From NCBI RefSeq assembly GCF_000024785.1, contig NC_013441.1, forward strand, positions 372,001 to 436,000: 64,000 nucleotides of DNA, written 5' to 3'. The notes below the pieces were generated by a model, which saw only the letters and a program-made list of their open reading frames with translations, was not told the origin of the DNA and made no database searches. The position numbers and the translations under genes were made by a program. Each line of letters starts with the position of its first letter. Position 1 is the first letter of the stretch. The stretch comes from Gordonia bronchialis DSM 43247. GTDB lineage: Bacteria; Actinomycetota; Actinomycetes; Mycobacteriales; Mycobacteriaceae. Shown in pieces: positions 43,581 to 52,869 of this stretch.

Positions 43581-44934
43581 GGATCTACTGACCTTCTTGT
43601 GGGTGGATTACGACCACGGCAACTCCGGGCACGCGCCGCCGCGGGTGAGTTCGGCCATCGCGATCAGTGCTTCGGGAGTGTGGAATCCGTAGGCCCGCTT
43701 GGTCAATGCGCGTAGGTGGGTGTTGGTGGCCTCACTGCGCGCGTTAGAAATGTTGTGGCGCAGGGCGTTGCGGATACGTGTGTTGTAAAGATCCAGAGTC
43801 CTTCCCAACGCGGCGATTTCAGGAATATCACTAGCGCGGGCCCACGCCTGCACCCCGGTCAGCAGCACCAACCGCCGACGACCCTTGCTGCGGATGGCCT
43901 CGCGGAGTTGCTCTTTGAGCATGTACGCCTCATACAGGTCACTGTTGTCGGCACGTAGTTGCTCGACGATCCCCCGCTGCTCGGGTGACTGATCGCCGTG
44001 ACTCTTGCGCACCGCCCACATCGCACCCTTGCCGCCACCGTGGGTGGCCACGGTACGCCGGCGCACCTTGTCGACCATGGCCCCGGCCCACTGGATCAGA
44101 TGAAACACATCCAAACACTGGATGGCGTGCGGAGCGCGGGTGGTGACCGCCGACCAGATCCACTCGGCGCCATCAGCAGAGACCTTCTCGATCATCGCCG
44201 CCCGCTCGGCACCCAACGCATCGAAGAACTCGCCCAGCACCGCACTGTCGCGGCCCTCTTTCGCCCACACGATCAGGCCGGTGTCATGGTTGATCACCAC
44301 CGTCAGATAACGATGGCCCTTGCGATAGGCGATCTCATCGATACCCACGTTGACCAGACCGTCGAGCCGGTCGATGCCGGCGAAATGATCGTCGACGACC
44401 CGCTCCACGATCCCCGACACCGTGCGCCAGGCCACCCGCAGGAACTGCGTGACCGCCGAGACGGTGGCATGGGCTGCCAACCACGCCGCCATGTCGTCGA
44501 AGGCCCGGGTGAACCGCGCCCGCGGCCGCGCCCACGGCACCGCCTCGGTGACCACGCCATGGACCGTGCAGCGCACCCGACGCAGCGACGCCGCCAGCAC
44601 GCACCGACGCCCGGCCACATCCAGATGCCGCCACCGCCGCCGCGCACTGACCTGGTCATAGCCCGGACACCGCCGCCCGCATTCGCCACACCGGGACCGA
44701 TCACGCGCATAGGCACGGACACTGACCACAACCATCCCGTCGGGATCGACAGTTGTCTCCTCGAGCGTGACATCCTCGACGATCGCATCGATGGTCAACA
44801 CCTTCTGCACTACACTGGACATGCGCAACGCCGGAACTCCTCAGGTTTAGTCTTCGCAAACCAAACCTTAAGCAGGACAACGGCGTTGCGCCCTACGCCA
44901 CGCCGAAACAACCCACAACTACGTCACAAGTGCC
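43581..44934 (-). mobile_element. Intact ISL3-family element with 8-base duplication
   Basis: A 1354-base element. Its ends, read inward, are GGATCTACTGACC...TTGTGGGTGG and GGCACTTGTGACG...TTGTGGGTTG, which agree at 18 of 26 positions. The 8-base target duplication TTTTTATG lies at 43573-43580 and 44935-44942. It is unrelated at the sequence level to the other ISL3 element. It sits between the MmpS gene and a decayed DUF6308 gene and does not visibly break a gene. Confidence 0.9.
43608..44822 (-). CDS. ISL3-family transposase
   Basis: The ATG at 44822 (MSSVVQKVLTIDAIVEDVTL) gives 404 residues. The N-terminal zinc finger is present (CGECGRRCPGYD), followed by a helix-turn-helix region and the DDE domain: VNVGIDEIAYRKGHRY (D), KVSADGAEWIWSAV (D), QCLDVFHLIQWA, and NARSEATNTHLRALTKRAYGF (E, last line trimmed to key residues). 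The gene is open throughout and the element has clean ends, so it may be active. Confidence 0.92.
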   Translation of the reverse strand: MSSVVQKVLTIDAIVEDVTLEETTVDPDGMVVVSVRAYARDRSRCGECGRRCPGYDQVSARRRWRHLDVAGRRCVLAASLRRVRCTVHGVVTEAVPWARPRARFTRAFDDMAAWLAAHATVSAVTQFLRVAWRTVSGIVERVVDDHFAGIDRLDGLVNVGIDEIAYRKGHRYLTVVINHDTGLIVWAKEGRDSAVLGEFFDALGAERAAMIEKVSADGAEWIWSAVTTRAPHAIQCLDVFHLIQWAGAMVDKVRRRTVATHGGGKGAMWAVRKSHGDQSPEQRGIVEQLRADNSDLYEAYMLKEQLREAIRSKGRRRLVLLTGVQAWARASDIPEIAALGRTLDLYNTRIRNALRHNISNARSEATNTHLRALTKRAYGFHTPEALIAMAELTRGGACPELPWS

Positions 44935-45005
44935 TTTTTATGTGCAGGACAAGAGTGCTAAACATTGTTCGCAGCGGAGTACCGGCAATTTGATAAGGTG
45001 CGACA

Positions 45006-45586
45006 ATGAGGTTTGCCGCTTGGACATTGCCGCCTATTCTTGATCCTGCGAATTCCGAGTCCGCCGTTCTGACACTGCAACGGTACTTTTCGATCTCGAA
45101 AGGGGGCGATCAGCCCCTATTCAGCGGGTCAAGATTCGAACGGCTTGCTGGTGGCGAACAGAAGGAAGTTGCGGCCGATAGGTTCACGGCCGTTGATCTC
45201 GTCGCCGTAACAACACGGCGCAGGTCCCTGCTGACCTCGAACTGATCGACGCCAGCGACAAACACCTTGATACCGGCAACAGACTCTGGAAAATGTTGCG
45301 CTCGAATCGTGGTGTGGGACCCACCAAGACCAGCAAACTCCTTGCTCGTAAACGCCCGCACCTGTTTCCGGTTCTCGATAGCATCGTCACCCGCGAACTC
45401 AGCCACGGCAACCGCACTGACTTCTACGTGACGCTCCGCGAGCATTTGCGCAACGACGATCGTGCCCTCTGGCGGCACCTCAGGGACGTACGGGAACACG
45501 CTGGGGTGGGATCGGACATCAGCGTGATCCGGTGTTTCGACATCCTGGTGTGGATGGCGGGAAGCGGCCGGCTCATCTCGTCATGA
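45006..45586 (+). pseudogene. Decayed DUF6308-like gene
   Basis: Two frames each hold part of one protein. The first, from ATG at 45006, reads MRFAAWTLPPILDPANSE ... GSRFERLAGG ... ADRFTAVDLVAVT and then stops at 45245. The second frame continues with VPADLELIDASDKHLDTG before the ATG at 45293 and then GVGPTKTSKLLARKRPHLFP. The order RYF...DRFTA.DLVAV...P.DLEL.DA...LLARKRP matches actinobacterial DUF6308 proteins. The segment between the two parts seems shorter than in the family, so an internal deletion with frameshift near 45215 is likely. No function is known for the family. Confidence 0.6.
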
Positions 45587-45737
45587 CCTGACGAGGCTAC
45601 GGTGACGGCACCAACGGCATCGGGCTGGGGTGTCAAGGCCGCGGTATCAATGTCGTAGGGGTCGCCTACGGTCGCCCCATGAGTCACCTCCAGTGCCACC
45701 CCGCGACGGCTCCCGCCCGGCAACTCGCGAGCCGCAA

Positions 45738-48700
45738 GTGACGAGCGTGAATGAAGTGATCGAGTCGGGAATCTTCTCCGCGGCGACACGCCTAGGGTCG
45801 TGGTCGGAGTGGATCACGCCACGTAATCTCGGGCCGGTGACCAGCGCTTCCCTCGACGTCAGCAACGCGCAACTGCACCGTCTGTTCACGGTGAACACGG
45901 TGAGTCGTGGACGTGGTTACGCCATGCAGGGAATGGTGGTCGAGCACAAGTGGACCGGCGACGGGTTGCTGCTGACCGGACTGTGCCGCGGCAGCGGCGG
46001 GCAACGGTACCGACAGAACATCACCTTCCGCGATCAGCCGACGCTGTTCAATCTCGTGCATGCCATGTGCACCTGCCCGGTCGGGTCGCGGTGCAAGCAC
46101 TCGGTTGCATTGTTGATCACCGCGGCGCGGTCGATGAACACGACGATGACCGGCCCCGCCGCGCATCTCCAGCTTGTCCGCGACGTACCCGCACCGGCAC
46201 CCACCTGGCGCACCGCGATCGCGTCGATCCTCGACTGTGACGAGCCGACCTCGGCGTCGGCGCGCGCGGTCCGGCCGTTGGCGTTGTCCTTCGGTGCGTC
46301 CGGTCACCGACCGGGTCAGCCGGTACAGGTGCTGACCCTGCGGCCGATGATCACCGGAAGCCGGGACAATTGGATCAAGACCGGGGCGTCGTGGCGCGAC
46401 GTCGCCGTCGGCTACATGCCCGAGGCCCAGCCCGCGCAGGTGGCCGCGCTGAAGCAGCTGTACCGCCATGTGACAGGCGGTGGATATGCGGCGGCTCGCG
46501 ACTACCTCACGCTCGTGGCGCCGCCGCTCGGCTGGTTGCAGATTCTCGCCGAGGCAGTCAACGCCGGTGTGACCCTTCTCGCCGACCCGTCGCTGCGTAC
46601 CCGGCAGGTGCGACTCGGCACCGCCGAGCTGCGTTACTCGGTCAGTGAACATCCCGAGGGCGCCACGCTGGTCAGCACCACCCACATCGACGGCACACCC
46701 GTCGCCGCCACCAACTCGGGCACCTTCGGCCGGCCGGAGGTCCACGGCATGTGGAGCCTGACCGAGGACGCCCTCGCGCTGGGCTCCTTCCCAGCCCCGG
46801 TCCGTGAACACGAGGTGCAAACCGCCCGTGAGGGAACCGAAATCCTCATCCCGACAGCCGATCTCGATGAGTTCTCGGTCGATGTGCTGCCACGCCTGCA
46901 GGTTCGACGCCCGGTGCAGGTCGCCGACGGGGTACTCGCACCGCCGGTCATCACCGGACCAGAGGCGGTGCTCACCGTCACCGACACCAATGGCGGCGCC
47001 CGCTACTACTGGAGCGTCGGCTACCGCGTCAACGACACCCATGTGGTGTTCGATCCGACCGCCGACGCCGGGTCCACCTCCTACCGCGACGCCCGCGCCG
47101 AAACCGCGCTCTGGGACGAGATCCGCGACGACATGGGTACCCTGACCCTGTTCTGTGGGACGTGGCAACAGCAGGCCACCGCCCACCTCCTGACCGCCCT
47201 TGCCCTCAGCATGGACGATGATCTCATCCTCGAGCAGGAGCGAATCTCCCCCGCGCCCAATGCTGCCGACGCTGCACACGCCGCGTCGAACCGCGTCCTG
47301 TGTGCGCCGGTGCGGCTCACACCGACCGAACTCGCCGTCATCTGCGGGGAGGCACTGCCCGAACTGCGGCTGCATCCACGCATCCGCGTCGACTACCAGT
47401 GCGGCACACAGTATCGCGCGGCGTCGGCGAGCCCGACGGTCGCATTCACCGCCGACGAGACCGCCGGCAACGACTGGTTCTCCCTCGATGTCACCGTCAC
47501 CGTCGGCGCGGTGGCCATCCCGATCACCGAGCTGATCACCGAATTATCCTGCGGCGCAACACACATGCTGCTCACCAACGGGGAGTACTTCTCGCTCGAC
47601 AGCCCCGAACTCGCCGCGCTGGCCGAACTGCTCGTCGAGGCGCGATCGCTCGGTGAGATCGAGTCGGGTCGCGTCAACGCCCGCAGCCTCAACGCCACCT
47701 TCTGGGAAGAACTTCTCGCCCTCGGCACCGTCGATGAGCAACTGGCGCGATGGCGTAAGCGGATGGCGAAGCTTTCCGCAGCCAAGCCACCGCGGACGGT
47801 CGCACCGTCGCGACGACTCAAGGCCGAGCTCCGCGACTATCAGCAGAACGGCCTCAACTGGCTGACGTTCCTGTGGAAGAACAGGCTCGGGGGCATCCTC
47901 GCCGACGACATGGGCCTGGGCAAGACCGTGCAGACATTGGCGCTGATCGCACGCGCCGTCGATGCCAAACGGACCAGCCGGTTCCTGGTGATCGCGCCCA
48001 CCAGCGTGGTCCCCAACTGGGTCGCCGAATGCCAGAAATTCGTTCCGGGACTGCGGGTCTCGTCGATCACCGCCACCGAGGCCCGCACCGGACTGACGGT
48101 GGCCGAGCACGTCGGCGATGCGCACGTCGTCGTCACCTCTTACACCCTGCTGCGGTTGCTGTTCGACGACATCGACGCCTACACGTGGGACGGCGTCATC
48201 TTCGACGAGGCGCAGTTCATCAAGAACCACAACGGCAAAACCCATCAGTGTGCGCGGCGCATCGACTCCGAGTTCAAACTCGCCATCACCGGCACGCCGA
48301 TGGAGAACAACCTGATGGAGTTGTGGTCGTTGCTGTCGGTGACCGCACCCGGCCTGTTCTCCTCGCCGACGGCCTTCACCGATTACTATCGCAAACCCAT
48401 CGAATCCAATCAGGCACCCGAGCGGCTCGAGACGCTGCGTCGTCGGATCAAGCCGGTCATGTTGCGGCGCACAAAATCTCAGGTCGCTGTCGATCTGCCG
48501 CCGAAACAGGAGCAGTCGATGGTGCTCGACCTCGCCGGTAAACACCGCAAGATCTACGACACCCGGCTGGCCCGCGAACGGCAGAAGGTGCTCGGTCTGC
48601 TCGGTGACTGGGAGAAGAACCGCTTCCAGGTGTTCCGGTCGCTGAGCATGCTACGTCAACTGAGTCTGCATGCCGCACTGGTGGATTCGTCGCACGACTC

Positions 48701-49217
48701 GGTGAACTCCGCCAAGGTGGACTACCTCATCGAGCAACTGCCGGGCCTGGTCGACGAGGGCCACAGCTCACTGGTGTTCAGCCAGTTCACTGGGTTCCTC
48801 GACATCCTGCGCGCCCACCTCGACGCCGAGGGCATCGTCTACAGCTATCTCGACGGCTCGATGAGCGCCAAACAGCGCGCCGCCGCCGTGCAACGCTTCC
48901 GATCCGGTGCGGCACAGGTGTTCTTGATCAGCCTCAAGGCCGGCGGCTTCGGGCTCAACCTCACCGAGGCCGACTACTGCTTCGTCTGCGACCCGTGGTG
49001 GAACCCGGCCGCCGAGGCACAGGCCGTCGACCGCGCCCACCGCATCGGGCAGCAACGCCCGGTGAACGTCTACCGCCTGGTGTCCGCGGACACCATCGAA
49101 GAGCGGGTGGTGCGACTGCAGGAACGCAAGCGTGCGCTGTTCGACGCCGTTGTCGATGACGGGGAGCTCTTCGGCTCGGCGATCAGCGCCGCGGATATTC
49201 GGGAGATGCTGGCGTAG
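45738..49217 (+). CDS. SWIM zinc-finger SNF2 helicase
   Basis: The GTG at 45738 (VTSVNEVIESG) gives 1159 residues; the open frame starts earlier, at 45630, but the extra part looks non-coding. A SWIM zinc motif CTCPVGSRCKH lies near residue 111. The SNF2 core has ADDMGLGKTVQTL (near 722), DEAQFIKNH (near 824), ITGTPMENNLMELWS (near 850), a C-terminal helicase with ISLKAGGFGLNLTEAD (near 1065) and DRAHRIGQQRPVNVYR (near 1098). Such HepA-type helicases are part of the normal actinobacterial chromosome and remodel nucleic acid-protein complexes. It ends just before a strong bidirectional terminator. Confidence 0.85.
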   Translation: MTSVNEVIESGIFSAATRLGSWSEWITPRNLGPVTSASLDVSNAQLHRLFTVNTVSRGRGYAMQGMVVEHKWTGDGLLLTGLCRGSGGQRYRQNITFRDQPTLFNLVHAMCTCPVGSRCKHSVALLITAARSMNTTMTGPAAHLQLVRDVPAPAPTWRTAIASILDCDEPTSASARAVRPLALSFGASGHRPGQPVQVLTLRPMITGSRDNWIKTGASWRDVAVGYMPEAQPAQVAALKQLYRHVTGGGYAAARDYLTLVAPPLGWLQILAEAVNAGVTLLADPSLRTRQVRLGTAELRYSVSEHPEGATLVSTTHIDGTPVAATNSGTFGRPEVHGMWSLTEDALALGSFPAPVREHEVQTAREGTEILIPTADLDEFSVDVLPRLQVRRPVQVADGVLAPPVITGPEAVLTVTDTNGGARYYWSVGYRVNDTHVVFDPTADAGSTSYRDARAETALWDEIRDDMGTLTLFCGTWQQQATAHLLTALALSMDDDLILEQERISPAPNAADAAHAASNRVLCAPVRLTPTELAVICGEALPELRLHPRIRVDYQCGTQYRAASASPTVAFTADETAGNDWFSLDVTVTVGAVAIPITELITELSCGATHMLLTNGEYFSLDSPELAALAELLVEARSLGEIESGRVNARSLNATFWEELLALGTVDEQLARWRKRMAKLSAAKPPRTVAPSRRLKAELRDYQQNGLNWLTFLWKNRLGGILADDMGLGKTVQTLALIARAVDAKRTSRFLVIAPTSVVPNWVAECQKFVPGLRVSSITATEARTGLTVAEHVGDAHVVVTSYTLLRLLFDDIDAYTWDGVIFDEAQFIKNHNGKTHQCARRIDSEFKLAITGTPMENNLMELWSLLSVTAPGLFSSPTAFTDYYRKPIESNQAPERLETLRRRIKPVMLRRTKSQVAVDLPPKQEQSMVLDLAGKHRKIYDTRLARERQKVLGLLGDWEKNRFQVFRSLSMLRQLSLHAALVDSSHDSVNSAKVDYLIEQLPGLVDEGHSSLVFSQFTGFLDILRAHLDAEGIVYSYLDGSMSAKQRAAAVQRFRSGAAQVFLISLKAGGFGLNLTEADYCFVCDPWWNPAAEAQAVDRAHRIGQQRPVNVYRLVSADTIEERVVRLQERKRALFDAVVDDGELFGSAISAADIREMLA

Positions 49218-49227
49218 CCCGCCGACA

Positions 49228-49305
49228 ATGACTGAAAACGGGCCCCTGAGGTCTCGCCTCGGGAATATTCCAGAGGTGGCGCGTCACGGGCCCGTTTTCA
49301 GTCAT
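49228..49305. terminator. Bidirectional terminator with 18-base perfect arms
   Basis: ATGACTGAAAACGGGCCC at 49228-49245 and its exact reverse complement at 49288-49305 flank a 42-base loop. The G/C block with an A-run on one side and a T-run on the other can stop transcription from both sides. It lies between the convergent SNF2 and PAP2 genes, and its right arm overlaps the PAP2 stop codon. Confidence 0.8.
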
Positions 49306-50087
49306 CTTCCGGTGGCAGTGATGGCCACGGCCACGACTCCGGCCACCAGCACAGTCGTTGCAACCGCGATTCCCGCCGGGTAGTAGACCGCGACCAGCAC
49401 CGGCGCGGCCAGCGCGACGGTGACGCCGGCCAGCAGCCATTCGACGTGGGAGGCACGCGGGCCGGTGTGCGGATCGGGCAGCAGGCAGCCGACGCCGACC
49501 ACCAGCACCGTCGAGATGATCACGTCGCTTGGCCGGTGCCAACCGGCGGCGATGAGACCGAACTCGATCACCGCGGCCCAGGTACCCAGCAGCGCGGCCA
49601 CCCACGGACGGAACCGGCGCGGCGTCGCCAGCATCACCACGACGGCACACGCGGTGACCGCAGCCGCATGCCCGCTCGGCGCCGAGTTGGTCTCGGTGAT
49701 CCAGTCGTGCAGCTGCGGCCGGGCCAGGACGTGGTCGCGCAGGAACTGCACCACGACCACCGTCACCGGCGGAAAGGCGACCGGCGCGGCCAGCGACCCC
49801 CAGCGTCGCGTCGGCGCCACCAGCCCGACCACCACAATGCCCACGACCAGCCACAACAACGGATTGCTGACCGCCTGCGGCACCAGCACCCGCGGGATGC
49901 CGGTCACCGGCGTGAGACGTCGGCACAGGTCGAGGATCGTCTGATCGACGAGCTGACCCGGCGACGTCCACACCGCCAGCCCGTAGACACCCGCCGCGAC
50001 CAGCACCGCGCCGACGACACCCGCGATCCGCGGCAGCGTCGGCAGGGCGGAACGCGCGCGGGTGGGTCGGCTGGTGGTCAGGGTCAC
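49302..50087 (-). CDS. PAP2-family phosphatase, integral membrane
   Basis: A 261-residue protein with about six membrane segments. The PAP2 phosphatase signatures are present: RDHVLARPQL, NSAPSGHAAAV and GWHRPSDVIIS, giving the catalytic His pair and the Arg and Asp residues. It probably dephosphorylates a lipid phosphate or diphosphate at the outer face of the membrane. It is transcribed towards the SNF2 gene and away from the SnoaL-like gene, with 87 bases between the divergent starts. Confidence 0.85.
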   Translation of the reverse strand: MTLTTSRPTRARSALPTLPRIAGVVGAVLVAAGVYGLAVWTSPGQLVDQTILDLCRRLTPVTGIPRVLVPQAVSNPLLWLVVGIVVVGLVAPTRRWGSLAAPVAFPPVTVVVVQFLRDHVLARPQLHDWITETNSAPSGHAAAVTACAVVVMLATPRRFRPWVAALLGTWAAVIEFGLIAAGWHRPSDVIISTVLVVGVGCLLPDPHTGPRASHVEWLLAGVTVALAAPVLVAVYYPAGIAVATTVLVAGVVAVAITATGR

Positions 50088-50174
50088 CGGTTGAGTTTAC
50101 GAATCAAGCCTGGGAGGCGGCTGCGGAGAATCTGAGAACTATCCTGAATCGCACCCACGAAACGGAGGCCGACG

Positions 50175-50690
50175 ATGCCCTCAGCCGACGATCTGGCACG
50201 CCGCCTAAGCCACCTCGAACAGATCGAGGACATCAAACGTCTCAAGCACCGATACTGGCGGGCCTGTGATGCCAAGGACCCCAAGACTTTCCGCGAGTGC
50301 TTCATCGCGTCGGGCGCGCGCATCGACTACGGGCGGCTCGGCGCCTTCGATGACGTCGAACCGATGGCGCGCATCTTCGAGAAGGTCGCGACCGCTCGGA
50401 TCGGTGGCCGGTTCGTCGTCTACGACATGCATCACGGCATGCACCCGGACATCACCATCACCGGCGCGGGCACCGCTCGCGGCACGTGGAGTCTGCGGTT
50501 CCGGCAGGTCAACACCGTCGAGCGCACCGAAACCGTGGTGACCGGCGACTACGACGACGAGTACGTGATCGAGGATGGCCGCTGGAAGATGTCGGTGTGC
50601 CGGTTCACCGAGCGGTGGGCGATCCGGCGGCCGTTGGGTGACGCCGAGATCGTCGGCGGGACCTTCGACGTCGGGGACATCGGCACTTAG
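50175..50690 (+). CDS. SnoaL-like / NTF2-fold protein
   Basis: A 171-residue protein starting ATG at 50175, with GGAGG-like CGGAGG upstream. The N-terminal helix (LEQIEDIKRLKHRYWRACDA) and the following DPKTFRECFIASGARIDYG, YDMHHGMHP and DDEYVIEDGRWKMSV segments are the standard SnoaL-like SnoaL_4 cone fold. Members include dehydratases, isomerases and non-enzymatic proteins, so the substrate is unknown. It lies 17 bases before the next gene and may be co-transcribed with it. Confidence 0.75.
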   Translation: MPSADDLARRLSHLEQIEDIKRLKHRYWRACDAKDPKTFRECFIASGARIDYGRLGAFDDVEPMARIFEKVATARIGGRFVVYDMHHGMHPDITITGAGTARGTWSLRFRQVNTVERTETVVTGDYDDEYVIEDGRWKMSVCRFTERWAIRRPLGDAEIVGGTFDVGDIGT

Positions 50691-50707
50691 CGTACCCTTA
50701 CCTACTC

Positions 50708-52222
50708 ATGGTGAGTGTTGCCGTCGACGAACGGCCACAGGAACGCGCGATCAACCGCTCGGGTGTGCTGGTGGTCGGACTGGTCGCGGTCGTGGCGGCG
50801 GTCTTGCGGCTCGGTCCGCTGTTGTTGCGGGGCACGTCGGGCCGGTCGTTCGCGTTCGACGAGTCCGTGTACTTCCTCGGTGCGCAACACCTGTGGTCTG
50901 GCTCGCTGCCGTATCGCGACTTCGTCTTCGTCCATCCGCCGGGGCTGCTCGTCGGGCTGGGGCCGGCGACCTGGTTGGCGGCTTGGACCGGCGACGCGAC
51001 CGCACTGCTGGTGGCGCAGGTCGTCGTCGCCTTGATCGGCGCGGCATGTGCGGGACTCGTGGCGACGCTGCTGCTGAGGTACGGCGCGATGGCCGCGGTC
51101 TTCGGCGGTGGGCTGTATGCGGTGTGGTCGGCGACGGTGCTGGCCGAGACCGCCGTCCTGATGGAGTCGGTGCTGAATCTGCTGGTGTTGATCGCGCTGG
51201 TGCTGCTGCGCCGACGACGCTGTGCCGCGGCCGGCGTGGCGCTCGGGTTGGCGTTGACGGTGAAGCTGTGGGCGATCGTGCCGTTGGTGGTGCTCGCGGT
51301 CTGGGTGGCGGTCCGATATGGGCGGCGTCGGGTGGCGCGATTCGCGCTCGGCGCGGTGGGTGCGGCGTCGGTGGTGACGCTGCCGTTCTTCGTGGCCGCG
51401 CCCGGCCGGATGTGGACCGACGTCATCGCCTTCCAGGCCGGCCGTCCACGGTCGGACACGGGCATGTCGCGACGCGCGTTCTTCTTCACCGGCAACGTGA
51501 TCGGCTACGACCTGCTCTCGGCCGCGGTGTGGTTCACGGTCGGGGTGATCCTGCTTCTTCTCGCCGCACTTCCGTTGGTGCATGCGCTGATTCGACGCCG
51601 CTCGCCTGCGCGATGGGACGACCCGGCGTGGTGGTCGGCGCTCACGTTGACGCTGGTACTCGCCTTGCTGTGGTCGCCGACCTTCTACGACCACTACGCG
51701 GCCTTCGCCGCGCCACCCGTGTGTCTACTCGCCGGGTACGGGGTTCACGTCGTCGCGGCCAGGATGTCCGGGCGCATCGGTGGTGGTGTTCTCGGCGCCG
51801 CGGGTGTGGTGGTGCTGGCGGTCCTGGCGTTGGGCACGTTGTCGGTCAGTGGGGTGCGACCGGAACAACCCACGGGTCTCGCCGACGCGGTGGCCGGCCG
51901 CGACTGCGTCTGGTCCTATGACCCGGCACTCCTGATCGCCGCTGATGTGTCCGGCGATCAGATCGCCCGGGACTGCCCGATGTTCGTGGATCGCTACGCG
52001 ACCGCCATCGCCGAAGTCGACGTCACCGACGCCGATCTCGACGCCAGTCTGCCGTCGGCGACCGATTATCAGCGGCAGATCCTCGACCAAGGGCGGGGTA
52101 GCGACGCGGTTCTCATCACCGGCGCGCAACTCTTCGAGCTGGCGCCGGAGACGATTGCCGTTCTACGGGAGGAGTTCTCGTTCGACCGGATGGTTGGCGG
52201 GTATCAGTTGTGGGTGCGTTGA
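50708..52222 (+). CDS. GT39-like polytopic glycosyltransferase
   Basis: A 504-residue protein with about ten membrane segments. The first extracytoplasmic loop has the GT-C signature FAFDESVYFLGAQHL with Asp-Glu, and FVFVHPPGLL follows. The soluble C-terminal part (DCVWSYDPALLIAAD, FVDRYATAIAEVDV) lies outside the membrane. GT39/GT87-type enzymes use polyprenyl-phosphate sugars to glycosylate lipids or proteins on the outer face of the cell membrane. The exact donor and acceptor cannot be told from sequence. Confidence 0.75.
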   Translation: MVSVAVDERPQERAINRSGVLVVGLVAVVAAVLRLGPLLLRGTSGRSFAFDESVYFLGAQHLWSGSLPYRDFVFVHPPGLLVGLGPATWLAAWTGDATALLVAQVVVALIGAACAGLVATLLLRYGAMAAVFGGGLYAVWSATVLAETAVLMESVLNLLVLIALVLLRRRRCAAAGVALGLALTVKLWAIVPLVVLAVWVAVRYGRRRVARFALGAVGAASVVTLPFFVAAPGRMWTDVIAFQAGRPRSDTGMSRRAFFFTGNVIGYDLLSAAVWFTVGVILLLLAALPLVHALIRRRSPARWDDPAWWSALTLTLVLALLWSPTFYDHYAAFAAPPVCLLAGYGVHVVAARMSGRIGGGVLGAAGVVVLAVLALGTLSVSGVRPEQPTGLADAVAGRDCVWSYDPALLIAADVSGDQIARDCPMFVDRYATAIAEVDVTDADLDASLPSATDYQRQILDQGRGSDAVLITGAQLFELAPETIAVLREEFSFDRMVGGYQLWVR

Positions 52223-52268
52223 GCCGTACCGTGCCGGATTCAGCGGATGGCATCCTCCTGCATGGGCT

Positions 52269-52787
52269 TCACGATCGCCCGTCCGGATCGACCCGATCGT
52301 CCAGGGTCAGTTGCAGAAACGCGAGATCGAGCCAGCGGCCGAACTTGGTACCCACTTGCCGCAGCTCACCGGCCGGAACAAAGCCGAGCTTCTCATGCAG
52401 CCGGATGGAGCCGCTGTTCTCGGCGTCGACCGCGGCGATCATCACGTGCTTGTCGAGTTGGCGTGCCCGCTCGATGAGTTCGACCATCAACGACCAGCCG
52501 ACCTGTCGTCCACGCTGGTCGAACCGCACATAGACCGAGTGTTCGACGGTGTGCCGGTAGCCGTCGAAGGGACGGTAGTCGCCGAAGGTCGCGTAACCCA
52601 CGATGTCGCCGTCGTCGTCGGCCACCAACACCGGATAGCCGGCCGCCCGACGGTCGACCATCCAGGCGCGACGGTTCTCCACGTCGACGACGCGCTCGTT
52701 CCAGATGGCCGTCGTGTTTTCGACGGCGTCGTTGTAGATCGCGGTGATGGCGTCGAGGTCTGCTTGCAAGGCGTCCCGGATGTCCAT
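52269..52787 (-). CDS. GNAT N-acetyltransferase, phosphinothricin-type
   Basis: A 172-residue protein starting MDIRDALQADLDAITAIYND. The order AVENTTAIWNE, AGYPVLVADDDGDIVGYA, DQRGRQVGWSLMVELIERA and SIRLHEKLGFVPAGELRQVG is that of the phosphinothricin/methionine-sulfone acetyltransferase subfamily. It would transfer acetyl from acetyl-CoA to a small amine. It converges with the GT39-like gene and is divergent from the cyclase gene. Confidence 0.85.
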   Translation of the reverse strand: MDIRDALQADLDAITAIYNDAVENTTAIWNERVVDVENRRAWMVDRRAAGYPVLVADDDGDIVGYATFGDYRPFDGYRHTVEHSVYVRFDQRGRQVGWSLMVELIERARQLDKHVMIAAVDAENSGSIRLHEKLGFVPAGELRQVGTKFGRWLDLAFLQLTLDDRVDPDGRS

Positions 52788-52869
52788 GCGTCACCTTCTC
52801 ACACCGGGTGGACGGCGGGCGGGGCATGATGACGGTTGAGCCGATGACGCCGAAGAGAAGGACCACCGC

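Noticed and set aside
218..45005. tRNA gene or attachment repeats that would mark integrase-mediated insertion
   Set aside because: No tRNA-like cloverleaf, tyrosine or serine integrase, or matching direct repeats at the island edges could be found by eye.
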